From: AC-32 sp963736055
Lineage (GTDB): Bacteria; Actinomycetota; Thermoleophilia; Gaiellales; Gaiellaceae
DNA length: 64,000 nucleotides
Assembly (NCBI GenBank): GCA_963736055.1
Contig: CAVTNM010000008.1
Coordinates: 1,674,001-1,738,000 of the forward strand
Direction: 5' to 3'
Shown here: positions 1 to 7,995 of the stretch, in pieces
Layout of the letters: each line of letters starts with the position of its first letter
Position numbering within the stretch: the first letter of the stretch is position 1
The notes under the pieces: generated by a model
What the model saw: the letters and a program-made list of their open reading frames with translations, nothing else
Databases searched by the model: none
Told to the model about the DNA's origin: nothing
Made by a program: the position numbers and the translations under genes

Positions 1-1280
1 ACGCGCGCGACGACCAGCGCCTCATCCAGGCCGACCCGGTCCTGGCCGCGGGGTACGCGGCCTGCGTCGGCGTGCCGCTCGTCGGCGCGGAGGGAACGGT
101 GCACGGAGTGCTCTCCGTTTACGCGAGGTCGCCGCGGCGGTGGCACGAAGAGGAAATCGAGGCGCTGGCCGCCTTCGCCGGCAACGCGTCAGCAGCGCTC
201 TCGAGCGCCGAGCTCTACCAGAGCGTCGCGCTCGAGAAGGAGCGCAGCGTCGCGATCCTCTCCAACATCGCGGACGGGATCGTCGCCGTCGACCGCGACG
301 GCAAGGTCGTGCTCTGGAACCAGGCCGCGGAACTGATCACCGGCGTCTCCGCCCTCGAGGCGCTGGGTCGCACGCCCAGCGAGGTCCTCCAGCGGGAGCT
401 CGAGTCCGATCACGAGACGCCTGCGGGCGAGCGGCTCGTCTCGATCCCCCGGGGCGGGGAGGACATCTGGCTCTCGCTGACCGAGGCCGTCATGCGCGAC
501 CCGGCCGGCGCCGTCGCGGGCCGGATCTTCGCCTTCCGCGACATCTCTGCCGAGCGCGTGGTCGAGCAGATGAAGTCGGAGTTCGTCTCCAACGTCTCGC
601 GCGAGCTGCGTTCGCCGTTGACCTCCATCTACGGCTTCGCCGAGACTCTCCTCCGGGACGACGTCCTCTTCGGCGACGAGGAGCGCGCCACATTCCTCAG
701 CTACATCGCCTCCGAGGCCGGGCGGCTGACCACGATCGTTGACCGTCTGCTCGCGGTCGCGAGGCTCGAGTCGGGCGACCTCCAGGTTCAGCTGGCGTCG
801 ATCGACGTCAGCGCGGTCGTGGCCGAGGTCGTCTCGGCGGCCAGGCAGACGCACTCCCCGGCCGGGCACGAGTTCGTGGTCGATCTGCCGGCCGAGCCGC
901 TGACCGTCACCGCCGACCGCGAGAAGCTGCGCCAGATCGTCACCGACCTCGTCGACAACGCCGTCAAGTACTCACCCGGCGGCGGCACGGTGAGGGTGGC
1001 TGCGATTCGGCGCGACGACGCGGTCGAGGTCAGCGTGGACGACGAGGGAATCGGCATCCCCGAAGTCGAGCAGAGCCGGATCTTCGCGAAGGTCTACCGG
1101 GCCGAGACGGGCGGCAGGCACCTCGGCAGCGGCGGCACCGGCCTCGGCCTCTTCCTCGCCAAGGAGCTGCTTGCCGCTATGCGCGGCCGGATCTGGGTCC
1201 GTTCGCGCGAGGGCGAGGGCTCGAGCTTCGGCTTCTCCTTGCCGGTCTCGGCGGAGCCCGTGCTGAGCGAGCACGAATGA
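1..1280 (+). CDS. Sensor histidine kinase, 5'-truncated by window edge; H-box His replaced by Arg
   Basis: The frame is open from base 3, so the gene begins before the window; 425 residues are visible. In order I see the end of a GAF-like domain (about 1-75), a PAS domain (about 80-190, with NIADGIVAVDRDG), a HisKA-like helical region, and a complete HATPase_c domain with N-box (LVDNAVKYSP), G1 (DEGIGIP) and G2 (GGTGLGLFLAK). The H-box reads NVSRELRSPLT where the family normally has SHELRTPLT. The phospho-acceptor His is therefore Arg (codon 600-602). The ATP-binding half looks intact, so the protein may be a pseudokinase, a phosphatase or a partner of another kinase. A single-domain response regulator follows after 52 bases and is the likely partner. 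Identity as a kinase-family protein is firm; activity is not. Confidence 0.9.
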   Translation, partial: ARDDQRLIQADPVLAAGYAACVGVPLVGAEGTVHGVLSVYARSPRRWHEEEIEALAAFAGNASAALSSAELYQSVALEKERSVAILSNIADGIVAVDRDGKVVLWNQAAELITGVSALEALGRTPSEVLQRELESDHETPAGERLVSIPRGGEDIWLSLTEAVMRDPAGAVAGRIFAFRDISAERVVEQMKSEFVSNVSRELRSPLTSIYGFAETLLRDDVLFGDEERATFLSYIASEAGRLTTIVDRLLAVARLESGDLQVQLASIDVSAVVAEVVSAARQTHSPAGHEFVVDLPAEPLTVTADREKLRQIVTDLVDNAVKYSPGGGTVRVAAIRRDDAVEVSVDDEGIGIPEVEQSRIFAKVYRAETGGRHLGSGGTGLGLFLAKELLAAMRGRIWVRSREGEGSSFGFSLPVSAEPVLSEHE

Positions 1281-1332
1281 ACCTGGGCACGCGTGGGTAT
1301 GGGTGCGTCATCCTTCGACCGTGGCGGGTTCG

Positions 1333-1770
1333 ATGACGAGGGTGCTGGTAATCGACGACGAAGCGCCGATCAGGCTTCTCTGCCGAGTGAACCTCGAGGC
1401 GGAGGGGATGGAGGTGCTCGAGGCGAGCGACGGCCCGACCGGGCTCGAGAAGGCGCGCAACGACGAGCCCGACGTGATCCTGCTCGACGTGATGATGCCC
1501 GGGCTCGACGGCTGGCAGGTCGCGGAGGAGCTGCTCGACAGCGACCTCACGAGCTCGATCCCGATCGTGTTCCTGACTGCTCGGGCGGAGGTTCGCGACC
1601 GCGCGCGCGGCCTGGATCTCGGCGGGATCGACTACGTGACCAAGCCGTTCAACCCGGTCGAGCTCGCGCCGCTCGTCCTGGACCTGATCGACCGCGTCGA
1701 CCGGGGCGAGCGCGACGAGCTCCGTCGCGAGAAGATCGCCGAGCTGCGCGACCTGATCGAGCCGGTCTAG
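1333..1770 (+). CDS. Single-domain (CheY-like) response regulator
   Basis: This is a 145-residue receiver domain with no DNA-binding output. The acidic pair is in VIDDEAP near residue 8, the phospho-Asp is in ILLDVMMPG, the conserved Thr is in LTARA and the Lys in TKPF, so all phosphorylation residues are present. A helical tail of about 25 residues rich in Arg/Glu follows. I chose ATG 1333 because the conserved strand begins directly after it; a GTG at 1303 would add ten unconserved residues. It follows the His-less sensor kinase and probably works with it or with a separate kinase. The target cannot be told from sequence. Confidence 0.88.
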   Translation: MTRVLVIDDEAPIRLLCRVNLEAEGMEVLEASDGPTGLEKARNDEPDVILLDVMMPGLDGWQVAEELLDSDLTSSIPIVFLTARAEVRDRARGLDLGGIDYVTKPFNPVELAPLVLDLIDRVDRGERDELRREKIAELRDLIEPV

Positions 1771-1773
1771 CAG

Positions 1774-1949
1774 GAGGGTTTGGCGGAATAGCTGCTCGTC
1801 GCCGGAGTGCGATGGTCGTTCCGAGGCAAGGACGCACACGCTACGCGTCCTAGAGTCACGGGAGGCTACGGGTGCGACTGTGTAACCAGGGCGGAGCCGG
1901 TGGCGAGCAGCGCGCTCCGGCGGCACAGCCGGTATTTCGTCAAGCCCTC
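1774..1949. repeat. MITE-like inverted-repeat element, 176 bp (copy 1)
   Basis: The left end GAGGGTTTGGCGGAATA (1774-1790) pairs imperfectly with the right end TATTTCGTCAAGCCCTC (1933-1949). A second inner pair, GCCGGAGTGC (1801-1810) and GCGCTCCGGC (1912-1921), extends the inverted repeat. The outer ends match the ends of a 48-bp element at 9879-9926: GCTCGTCGCCGG and TTTCGTCAAGCCCTC are shared exactly. No open reading frame fits the interior. It starts three bases after the regulator's stop codon and ends four bases before the CAP gene's stop codon. Clear target-site duplications were not seen. Confidence 0.6.
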
Positions 1950-1953
1950 TTAC

Positions 1954-2472
1954 TCAGCCCGCGAAGTCGGTCGTGATCAGCAGTGCTCCGCGGCGGCCGC
2001 TGAAGCTCCCGCGCAGCGCGCCGATGCCGACGAGGTCGAAGCGCGGGTCGAGCAGGTTGCGGCGGTGCACCGGGCTCGCCATCCACGCGCGGACGATCGT
2101 CTGCGCGCGGGCCAGCCGGCCGACGCCCCAGGCGAGATTCTCCCCGACGAGCGGTGCGTGCACGCCCACGCTGCGGACGCGGGCCGTGACCGAGCCGTGG
2201 AAGAGGACCCCTGTGCGGAGCATCTTCGAGGAATGCGAGCGCGCCGCGCGGTCCAGTCGCGCGTCGGCGCGCAGCGGCCGGACGTGGTGCGCCTCACGGA
2301 CCTGGTTCATGACGGTCAACAAAGACGACTCCGCTGGAGTCGGAACGGCCGGCTGTCCTTCGCCCGCCAAGATCAATGCGGCAACCGAGGCTGCCGCCCA
2401 GCTCAGTACTCGCCTGGCCACGAGTGCGTAAACGGTTACACATATGGGACGCAAAGTGAAGCTCGGAACCAT
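1954..2472 (-). CDS. Secreted CAP-superfamily (SCP-like) protein
   Basis: The 172-residue product has a basic N-terminus and a hydrophobic stretch (about residues 13-36) that looks like a signal peptide, followed by one CAP domain. Motifs include NQVREAHHVRPL, the central His region (RSHSSKML), GENLAWG and the late WMASPVHRRNLLDPRFDLVGIG block. CAP proteins in bacteria are extracellular, with roles in envelope biology that are mostly not established. The start is ATG 2472, with GAGG six bases upstream; GTG 2421 would give a shorter but also plausible signal peptide. A second CAP gene lies at 9982-10518, and both sit beside copies of the same inverted-repeat element. Confidence 0.85.
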   Translation of the reverse strand: MVPSFTLRPICVTVYALVARRVLSWAAASVAALILAGEGQPAVPTPAESSLLTVMNQVREAHHVRPLRADARLDRAARSHSSKMLRTGVLFHGSVTARVRSVGVHAPLVGENLAWGVGRLARAQTIVRAWMASPVHRRNLLDPRFDLVGIGALRGSFSGRRGALLITTDFAG

Positions 2473-2548
2473 CGAGCCTCGAGGGAAAGCTTTTTGTCAA
2501 GCCAAAAACCTCTGCGGGTCGTGCCACAGCAGGCGCCGGGGCCGGCGC

Positions 2549-2554
2549 TAGACT
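2549..2554 (+). promoter_or_regulatory. -10-like box TAGACT before tRNA-Pro
   Basis: The hexamer ends nine bases before the mature tRNA 5' end, so transcription would begin almost at the tRNA itself. No convincing -35 is visible. Confidence 0.5.
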
Positions 2555-2563
2555 GACCGGCGG

Positions 2564-2638
2564 CGGGACGTAGCGCAGCCTGGTTAGCGCGCCTGCTTTG
2601 GGAGCAGGAGGCCGGCGGTTCGAATCCGCCCGTCCCGA
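2564..2638 (+). tRNA. tRNA-Pro(TGG)
   Basis: The acceptor stem CGGGACG pairs with CGTCCCG. The anticodon stem-loop CCTGCTTTGGGAGCAGG gives anticodon TGG, and the T-loop GGTTCGAATCC is standard. The discriminator is A, and the 3' CCA is not encoded. Confidence 0.97.
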
Positions 2639-2706
2639 CTAGAGGGTCGGCCCTTCCGCAGGAGGCTCCAACGCCGATGTAGCGGTCGGGCAGGGCCGCA
2701 CGCTGA

Positions 2707-2901
2707 TCACTCGGCGGTCGGCGGTGAGGCCACGCGGTCTACCAGCGCCAGGTTGAGACGCCGGGCGAGCGGCAGTCGCTGATCCGCGACCATCGTTGCC
2801 AGGCCGATTCCTGCGAGGAGCCACGAGCGGCGACGCGCCGCGACGCCGACCACCACAGCGCCGAACGCGAAGAGGGGGCCGAGGATGATGTCTCGTTCCA
2901 C
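2707..2901 (-). CDS. Small membrane protein of unknown function
   Basis: The 64-residue product starts with GTG and has two hydrophobic segments, roughly residues 6-22 and 26-38, separated by RRRS. I do not recognise a family. A good -10-like hexamer (TAGAAT, 2909-2914 on this strand) lies seven bases before the GTG with no Shine-Dalgarno sequence, matching the leaderless pattern seen elsewhere in the window. That promoter placement is the main support for the gene and its start. It is divergent from the large cyclase gene. It could still be a chance frame. Confidence 0.45.
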   Translation of the reverse strand: MERDIILGPLFAFGAVVVGVAARRRSWLLAGIGLATMVADQRLPLARRLNLALVDRVASPPTAE

Positions 2902-2908
2902 GGCGCCG

Positions 2909-2914
2909 ATTCTA
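2909..2914 (-). promoter_or_regulatory. -10-like box TAGAAT, leaderless arrangement
   Basis: It lies seven bases upstream of the GTG start at 2901 on the minus strand, with no ribosome-binding site between them. Confidence 0.4.
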
Positions 2915-3013
2915 CGATCACCGCAGCACCGCTTGGAACCCCAAGAACGTAGGAAAGGGAGCGTCGCGTGAGGCGGCCCTCGCTTTTGTGGTGCCGTCCC
3001 GGCGGACGCCGTC

Positions 3014-3019
3014 TACGCT
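3014..3019 (+). promoter_or_regulatory. -10-like box TACGCT, leaderless arrangement
   Basis: It lies six bases upstream of the ATG at 3026; the gap TCTCCT contains no Shine-Dalgarno sequence. Confidence 0.45.
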
Positions 3020-3025
3020 TCTCCT

Positions 3026-6000
3026 ATGCCGTTTTGCATTGACTGCGGGACGGAAAACCCGGCACAGGCGAGGTTTTGCCTGGCCTGCGGCACGCCGCTC
3101 GCCGAAGCGCCCGCTCCCACGCCGCCGAGCGAGGAGCGCAAGGTCATCACGGCGATCTTCGTCGACCTCGTCGGGTCGACGGCGCGCTCCGAGCAGCTCG
3201 ACCCCGAGGACGTGAAGGCGCTCGTCGCCCCGTATCACGCGCGCGTGCGGGCCGAGCTCGAGCGGCACGGGGGCACATTCGAGAAGTTCAGCGGCGATGC
3301 CATCCTGGCGCTCTTCGGGTCGCCGAAGGCGCACGAGGACGATCCCGAGCGCTCCGTCCGCGCCGGTCTCGCCGTCCGGAGGGCGATCGCCGAGCTGAAC
3401 GCCGAGGACCAGTGGCTCGACCTCCACATCCGGATCGGCATCCACACCGGCGAGGCGCTCGTGATGCTAGGAGCGCGGCCCAGCGAGGGCGAGTGGTCGG
3501 CAGCAGGCGACGTGCTGAACACTGCCGCTCGGATCCAGTCGGCCGCCCCGACGGACGGCATCCTGGTCGGCGAGCAGACGTACCTGGCCGCGCAGCACGC
3601 ATTCGATTTTCGCGAGGCGGAGCCGATCGAGGCGAAGGGGAAGTCCGAGCCCGTCGCGGTCTGGGAGGTCGTCGCAGAGCGGGAGGCTACGGAGGCCCGG
3701 CCCCGGTCCGAGCTGCAGTTCATTGGTCGGCTGGAGGAGCTGGAAGAGCTGTCGGGCTTCTGCCAGGCCGCTCTGGACGAGCCGCACGCCGGCATTGCGA
3801 CGATCCTGGGCTCGCCGGGCATCGGCAAGAGCAGGCTGCTTCTCGAGCTGGTGCACCGCCTCGAGGAGCGCTGCGACGTGCACTGGGGCCGGTGCCTCTC
3901 CTACGGCGAGGGGATCACGTACTGGCCGGTCCAGGAGATCGTCGAAGACTTCGCGGGCATCCTGCGCAGCGACGACGCCGAAGGGAAGGCGGCGAAGCTG
4001 GCCGCCCTGCTCGAGTCACTCGGGACGACCGACAAGGACGAGCTGCGGTCGGTCGCGGCGGCGGTCTCGAACCTCACCGGCGCGTCGACCACGCCGCTCG
4101 GAACGTACTCGGCGGTCGAGATCGGTCAGTCGGAGCTGCACTGGGGCATCCGGCGGCTGCTGGAGCTGCGGGCCGAACTGCGCCCCACCGTCATCGTGCT
4201 CGAAGATCTGCACTGGGCGGAGCCCACACTCCTGGAGCTGCTCGCCTTCATCGGGCAGAGCGCCGGCCCGGCTCCGCTGCTCGTCCTGGGAACGGCGCGG
4301 CCGGAGGCTCGGGAGTCCGGTTCCCCGATCTTCGTCTCCGACCAGAGGCACCTCGCGCTCGAGCTCGACGCGCTCAGCAGCAAGGACAGCGTGATGCTGA
4401 TCGCGGAGCTCGTGCCGGCCGGCGTTCAGGTTCCGGTCGACCGCCTGCTCGAGGTGGCGGGAGGGAATCCGCTCTTCCTGGAAGAGACGGTGCGAATGAT
4501 CGCCGAGTCTGGGGAGTCGCTCGACGAGCAGCTTCCGGTTCCCTCGAACTTGAACGCGTTGATCACATCGCGGCTCGACCAACTGGGGGTCACGGAGAAG
4601 CTGCTCGCCCAGAACGCGTCGGTGATCGGGACCACGTTCTGGCCGGAGGCCGTCGCGGCCATGAACGGCATCGGCGGGGACCTGGAGCAAGGGCTCGCCG
4701 AGCTCGAGCACCGCGACCTGGTCCGACCCGGGAATGCGTCACGCATCACCGGCGAGCGGGAGTTCGCGTTCAAGCACGTGCTGATCCGCGACGTTGCCTA
4801 TGGCCAGCTGCCGAAGGGGCGTCGCGCAGTGCTGCACCGCAAGTTCGCAGACTGGGTCGTCGAGCTGCCTCGGGTCGAGGACGAGCTCAGCGAGATCGTC
4901 GCGTACCACCTCGAGCAGGCCTGTCTGACCGCACGCACGGTCGCGCGGCCTCTCGAGACGCCACCGGTTGATGCAGCGGTCGATGCGCTCTCGCGTGCGG
5001 CCGGCAAGGCCGAGCGGCGCGAGGGCTTCCGCGAGGCCGAGCGCTTCTACACACGGGCGCTGGAGCTGGCGGACGAAGCGGACGTCGCTACCCGCTCCGA
5101 GCTTCGCTTCCGGCGCGCACGGATGCTCGTCGGCCGGGGGGACCTCAAGTTCGCGCGCGAGGAGCTGACGGAGGTCGCGGAAGCGACTGCCGGCACCGAC
5201 CTGCTCAGTCTCCGCTGTGCGGTGCTGCTGACGCTCGCGAACGTCGACTGGAAGCAGGGGCAGGCGGCCGACGAGCGCGCGCGCCTCGCGGAGGCCGCCG
5301 ACCTCGCCCAGCAGGTCGGCGACCCTCGGCTCGAGATCCTGACGGCCTTCGAGCTCGCCAACGTCCGAGCCTGGTTCGACGGCGAGGCCGCGGCTGCGGT
5401 GGACGATCTTCGCGGCGCGATGCAGAGCGCGAAGGCGTACGGGGACCGGCCGCTCCTGGCGGAGGCCTACCTCCGCCTCGGCAGCGAGCTCTACAACCTC
5501 GGCCTGCTGGCCGAGGCCGAAGAGGTGTTCGAGTGCGCGGCCGCGCTCGCAGGCGAGGAGGGGAGCCACCGCGACGAGGCGCGCGCGACGACCCTGCTCG
5601 GGCGGGTGAAGTACCTCCGCGGCGACGACAAGGTGGCCGAGACACTCGCGCTGCAGGCCTTGGAGTGGCTGGAACGGACGGGGGACACGTTCCTCCAGAT
5701 CCAGAACCTGCGCTGGCTCTCCCGCTACGACCTCGACCGCGGCGACCTCGAGCAGGCCGAAAGCCGGCTACGGGCCGCGCTGCCGCTCGCGCTCGAGGTC
5801 GGCGGCTGGCTCACGATCGACATCTACCGCCACCTGGCCGAGGTCCTCGTTCGGAGCGGACGCGTCGACGATGCGCGTGAGCTCGTCGCCTTCGCCGCGC
5901 GCAGCGTCCCGGAGGAGGACCACTACGCACGCGCGGCTCACCTCGTCGGCGAGGCGATCGTCGCGACCGGCGGCCGCGAGACGACGACGGCGGCAACGGC

Positions 6001-6244
6001 CTTCGCCGAGGCGCTGCGCCTGATGGAGGAGCAGGACCTCGTGATCGACGTGGCCGAGACCAGGATCGAGCTCGCAAGGGCGCTGCGGGCGTTCGGCGAC
6101 CTCGGTGGCGCGAGGACGGAGCTGGAACGTGCGCGTGCCTCGTTTGCGCGGATGGAGGCGCGCGCGATCGTCGATCAGATCGACCGGGAGCTGGCCGAAC
6201 TCACGGAACAGGCCGGGGAGAACCCGGTTCAGACGACCGTGTAA
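3026..6244 (+). CDS. Zinc-ribbon / class III nucleotidyl cyclase / AAA ATPase / TPR signalling protein
   Basis: The 1072-residue protein has four parts. Residues 4-21 form a zinc ribbon (CIDC and CLAC). About 37-215 is a class III adenylate/guanylate cyclase domain with FVDLVGST and FSGDAILALFG carrying the metal-binding Asp residues and DVLNTAARIQ further on. About 235-500 is a STAND-like AAA ATPase with Walker A GSPGIGKS and Walker B VIVLEDLHWAE. The rest is a long array of TPR-like helices. This architecture is common in actinobacteria and probably makes cyclic AMP under ATP-dependent, ligand-gated control; that activity is inferred from conserved residues. No membrane segment is seen, so it should be cytoplasmic. 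A strong bidirectional terminator hairpin follows it. Confidence 0.92.
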   Translation: MPFCIDCGTENPAQARFCLACGTPLAEAPAPTPPSEERKVITAIFVDLVGSTARSEQLDPEDVKALVAPYHARVRAELERHGGTFEKFSGDAILALFGSPKAHEDDPERSVRAGLAVRRAIAELNAEDQWLDLHIRIGIHTGEALVMLGARPSEGEWSAAGDVLNTAARIQSAAPTDGILVGEQTYLAAQHAFDFREAEPIEAKGKSEPVAVWEVVAEREATEARPRSELQFIGRLEELEELSGFCQAALDEPHAGIATILGSPGIGKSRLLLELVHRLEERCDVHWGRCLSYGEGITYWPVQEIVEDFAGILRSDDAEGKAAKLAALLESLGTTDKDELRSVAAAVSNLTGASTTPLGTYSAVEIGQSELHWGIRRLLELRAELRPTVIVLEDLHWAEPTLLELLAFIGQSAGPAPLLVLGTARPEARESGSPIFVSDQRHLALELDALSSKDSVMLIAELVPAGVQVPVDRLLEVAGGNPLFLEETVRMIAESGESLDEQLPVPSNLNALITSRLDQLGVTEKLLAQNASVIGTTFWPEAVAAMNGIGGDLEQGLAELEHRDLVRPGNASRITGEREFAFKHVLIRDVAYGQLPKGRRAVLHRKFADWVVELPRVEDELSEIVAYHLEQACLTARTVARPLETPPVDAAVDALSRAAGKAERREGFREAERFYTRALELADEADVATRSELRFRRARMLVGRGDLKFAREELTEVAEATAGTDLLSLRCAVLLTLANVDWKQGQAADERARLAEAADLAQQVGDPRLEILTAFELANVRAWFDGEAAAAVDDLRGAMQSAKAYGDRPLLAEAYLRLGSELYNLGLLAEAEEVFECAAALAGEEGSHRDEARATTLLGRVKYLRGDDKVAETLALQALEWLERTGDTFLQIQNLRWLSRYDLDRGDLEQAESRLRAALPLALEVGGWLTIDIYRHLAEVLVRSGRVDDARELVAFAARSVPEEDHYARAAHLVGEAIVATGGRETTTAATAFAEALRLMEEQDLVIDVAETRIELARALRAFGDLGGARTELERARASFARMEARAIVDQIDRELAELTEQAGENPVQTTV

Positions 6245-6247
6245 CCG

Positions 6248-6286
6248 GACGTCCCGCGGCGGGCGCGAGGCCCGCCGCGGGACGTC
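6248..6286. terminator. Bidirectional terminator hairpin
   Basis: A perfect 17-bp stem (from GACGTCCCGCGG) with the 5-nt loop GCGAG sits between two converging genes. There is no long T-tract, so it may work as a GC-rich stem or protect 3' ends. Confidence 0.75.
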
Positions 6287-6295
6287 GGAGCTTCC

Positions 6296-7882
6296 CTAGC
6301 CGATTACGACTCCGCCGTTGATCCCGAACTCGCCGATTCCGAATCCGGTCGTGTCGGAGGTCGTGACGGTGATCGTTGCGATGGTCTTGTCACCGGTGCC
6401 GTAGAAGCCGTAGTACCGAGCACCAGCCTGACCCTGAACGTCGACCGGGCCGGAGGTGGTGCCGTCCTGAGCGGTCGCCTGGATCGTGAACGTGTCGAAG
6501 ATGTCCGGCTCCGCGTAGAAGTAGAACGCCTTCGTGCCGGGCGGCAGCGTCATGGTCGCCTGGGTCCGGTCGCCTGGGATGGCGAACGTCTCGTACACGT
6601 CGCCGGTGTACCCGTGGCTCCACGTTGCCCAGCCCTGCCCGATGCGGTCGTGCTGCAGTGAGGGCGAGAAGCTGACCGTTCCCGCCGGGTCGGTCACGCT
6701 GGGGACCTGGACACCGAGGCTCTGCGGATCGAGCCCGAAGGGCGTCATCGCGTAGCCGCCGAGCGTCGCGGGCGGAGCCGCGGTTCCCGGCGAGCCGTCG
6801 AAGAAGATCTCGCCGGTCGTGCACTCCGAGCCCGTGCAATCGAACGTCTCGTTGATCGAGCCGCCTGAGGCAGTGTTCGTGTTCGTTGTTCCGTTGACGT
6901 TGCTCGTCTGCGTGGCGCTGCAGTTCCCGTCGCTCATGCATTCCGCCTGGAAGAGCGAGCTGATCGTTGGCGTCGCGTCACCGGACGTCTTCACGGTCCC
7001 GTTCTGCGTGATCGTCAGAGTGTCGTTCGGGTTGCCGCTCTGCTCGGCGCAGCACTTCATCGGGTCGATCACGGTCTGATCCACGCCGGGCCCCTTCGCC
7101 TGGAGCAGCGGGGCGTGGGTCTGCGTGATGGTCCCCGTCGACAGTCCGGTGCTCGACTGCGACACGTCCCCGACGAGTGTGCCGGCCGCGAACTGCGACC
7201 CGGTCGTCCCGGCCGGGGCCGTCTCCGCCTGCCCTGACGTCTGGGTGCCCTTGATCGTCTGGGCCCCGCCGGCCGTCGAGGTCTGCGAGATGGTGAAGCT
7301 CTGCGCGGTGTTCTGCGACTGGTTCACCCCGGTCTTGGCGAGCGTGAGCGACAGCTGGCCGATCACCTGATCGAGCTGAACGGTGTTCGACCCGTTCGTA
7401 CTCGTCTGCGTCACCTGGGCGACCTGCGACGCATTCAGTATCTGTCCGGACTGCCCGATCACCTGGGTGACCACGGCCTTGTTCGAGACGTTGTTGCCGC
7501 CGGTCTGCACGATCACGCAGGACTGGCTCGAGCCGGTCAGGCGTACGCACGTCGCGAGGTTCGTGCTCGGGCCCGCCGTCAGGAAGCTGCGCCCCGCACG
7601 TGCCGAAGAGTGCGTGCCGATCTGGATCACCCTCCGCGAGGTGGTGCAGTTCCAGCCTCTGCCGGGGCAGTGCGGCCCGGCGTAGTTGCGGCTGCCCCGC
7701 TGGATCACGATCCCCTTCGGGTTGACGTGGATCGAGCGGAGGTACTTGAGCACCGCCGCCCTGGTGGAGACGTTGATCTGCCTCCCTGCCGACGGAGCGC
7801 CGGTGGCGGCTCCGGAAGCCGATACGAGCGCGATTGCAGCTGCAATCGCGCCCACAAAGCTCAAAACCCTCTTACTCCTCAT
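6296..7882 (-). CDS. Secreted Q/N/T/S-rich repeat protein with C-terminal beta-rich domain
   Basis: The 528-residue protein has a clear signal peptide (RSKR then a hydrophobic core ending near ASGA). Residues about 110-250 are strongly enriched in Q, N, T, S and V with short degenerate repeats such as VTQTSTNGSNTVQLDQ and FTISQTSTAGG, reminiscent of curlin-type beta-strand repeats, though I cannot claim homology. Four close Cys pairs lie in the middle. The C-terminal 170 residues (with GWATWSHGYTGDVYETF and KAFYFYAEPDIFDTF) look like a compact beta-sandwich of the sort found in exported bacterial proteins. ATG 7882 has GGAG nine bases upstream. Function is unknown; a surface or matrix role is plausible. 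Confidence 0.8.
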   Translation of the reverse strand: MRSKRVLSFVGAIAAAIALVSASGAATGAPSAGRQINVSTRAAVLKYLRSIHVNPKGIVIQRGSRNYAGPHCPGRGWNCTTSRRVIQIGTHSSARAGRSFLTAGPSTNLATCVRLTGSSQSCVIVQTGGNNVSNKAVVTQVIGQSGQILNASQVAQVTQTSTNGSNTVQLDQVIGQLSLTLAKTGVNQSQNTAQSFTISQTSTAGGAQTIKGTQTSGQAETAPAGTTGSQFAAGTLVGDVSQSSTGLSTGTITQTHAPLLQAKGPGVDQTVIDPMKCCAEQSGNPNDTLTITQNGTVKTSGDATPTISSLFQAECMSDGNCSATQTSNVNGTTNTNTASGGSINETFDCTGSECTTGEIFFDGSPGTAAPPATLGGYAMTPFGLDPQSLGVQVPSVTDPAGTVSFSPSLQHDRIGQGWATWSHGYTGDVYETFAIPGDRTQATMTLPPGTKAFYFYAEPDIFDTFTIQATAQDGTTSGPVDVQGQAGARYYGFYGTGDKTIATITVTTSDTTGFGIGEFGINGGVVIG

Positions 7883-7995
7883 AAAGCTACTCCTCTCCCG
7901 GGCGGCAGCCGCAATCGGCGGGCACCGCAGAAATCCCGTAACGACCCTAAGAGAAAGTGGCGTCCGCGTCTAGTAGGGCGGCTCTGTTGGTGCCG

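Noticed and set aside
1791..1932. A riboswitch (c-di-AMP type) near the first CAP gene
   Set aside because: The region lies 3' of the CAP gene, not upstream, and is better explained as the interior of the inverted-repeat element.
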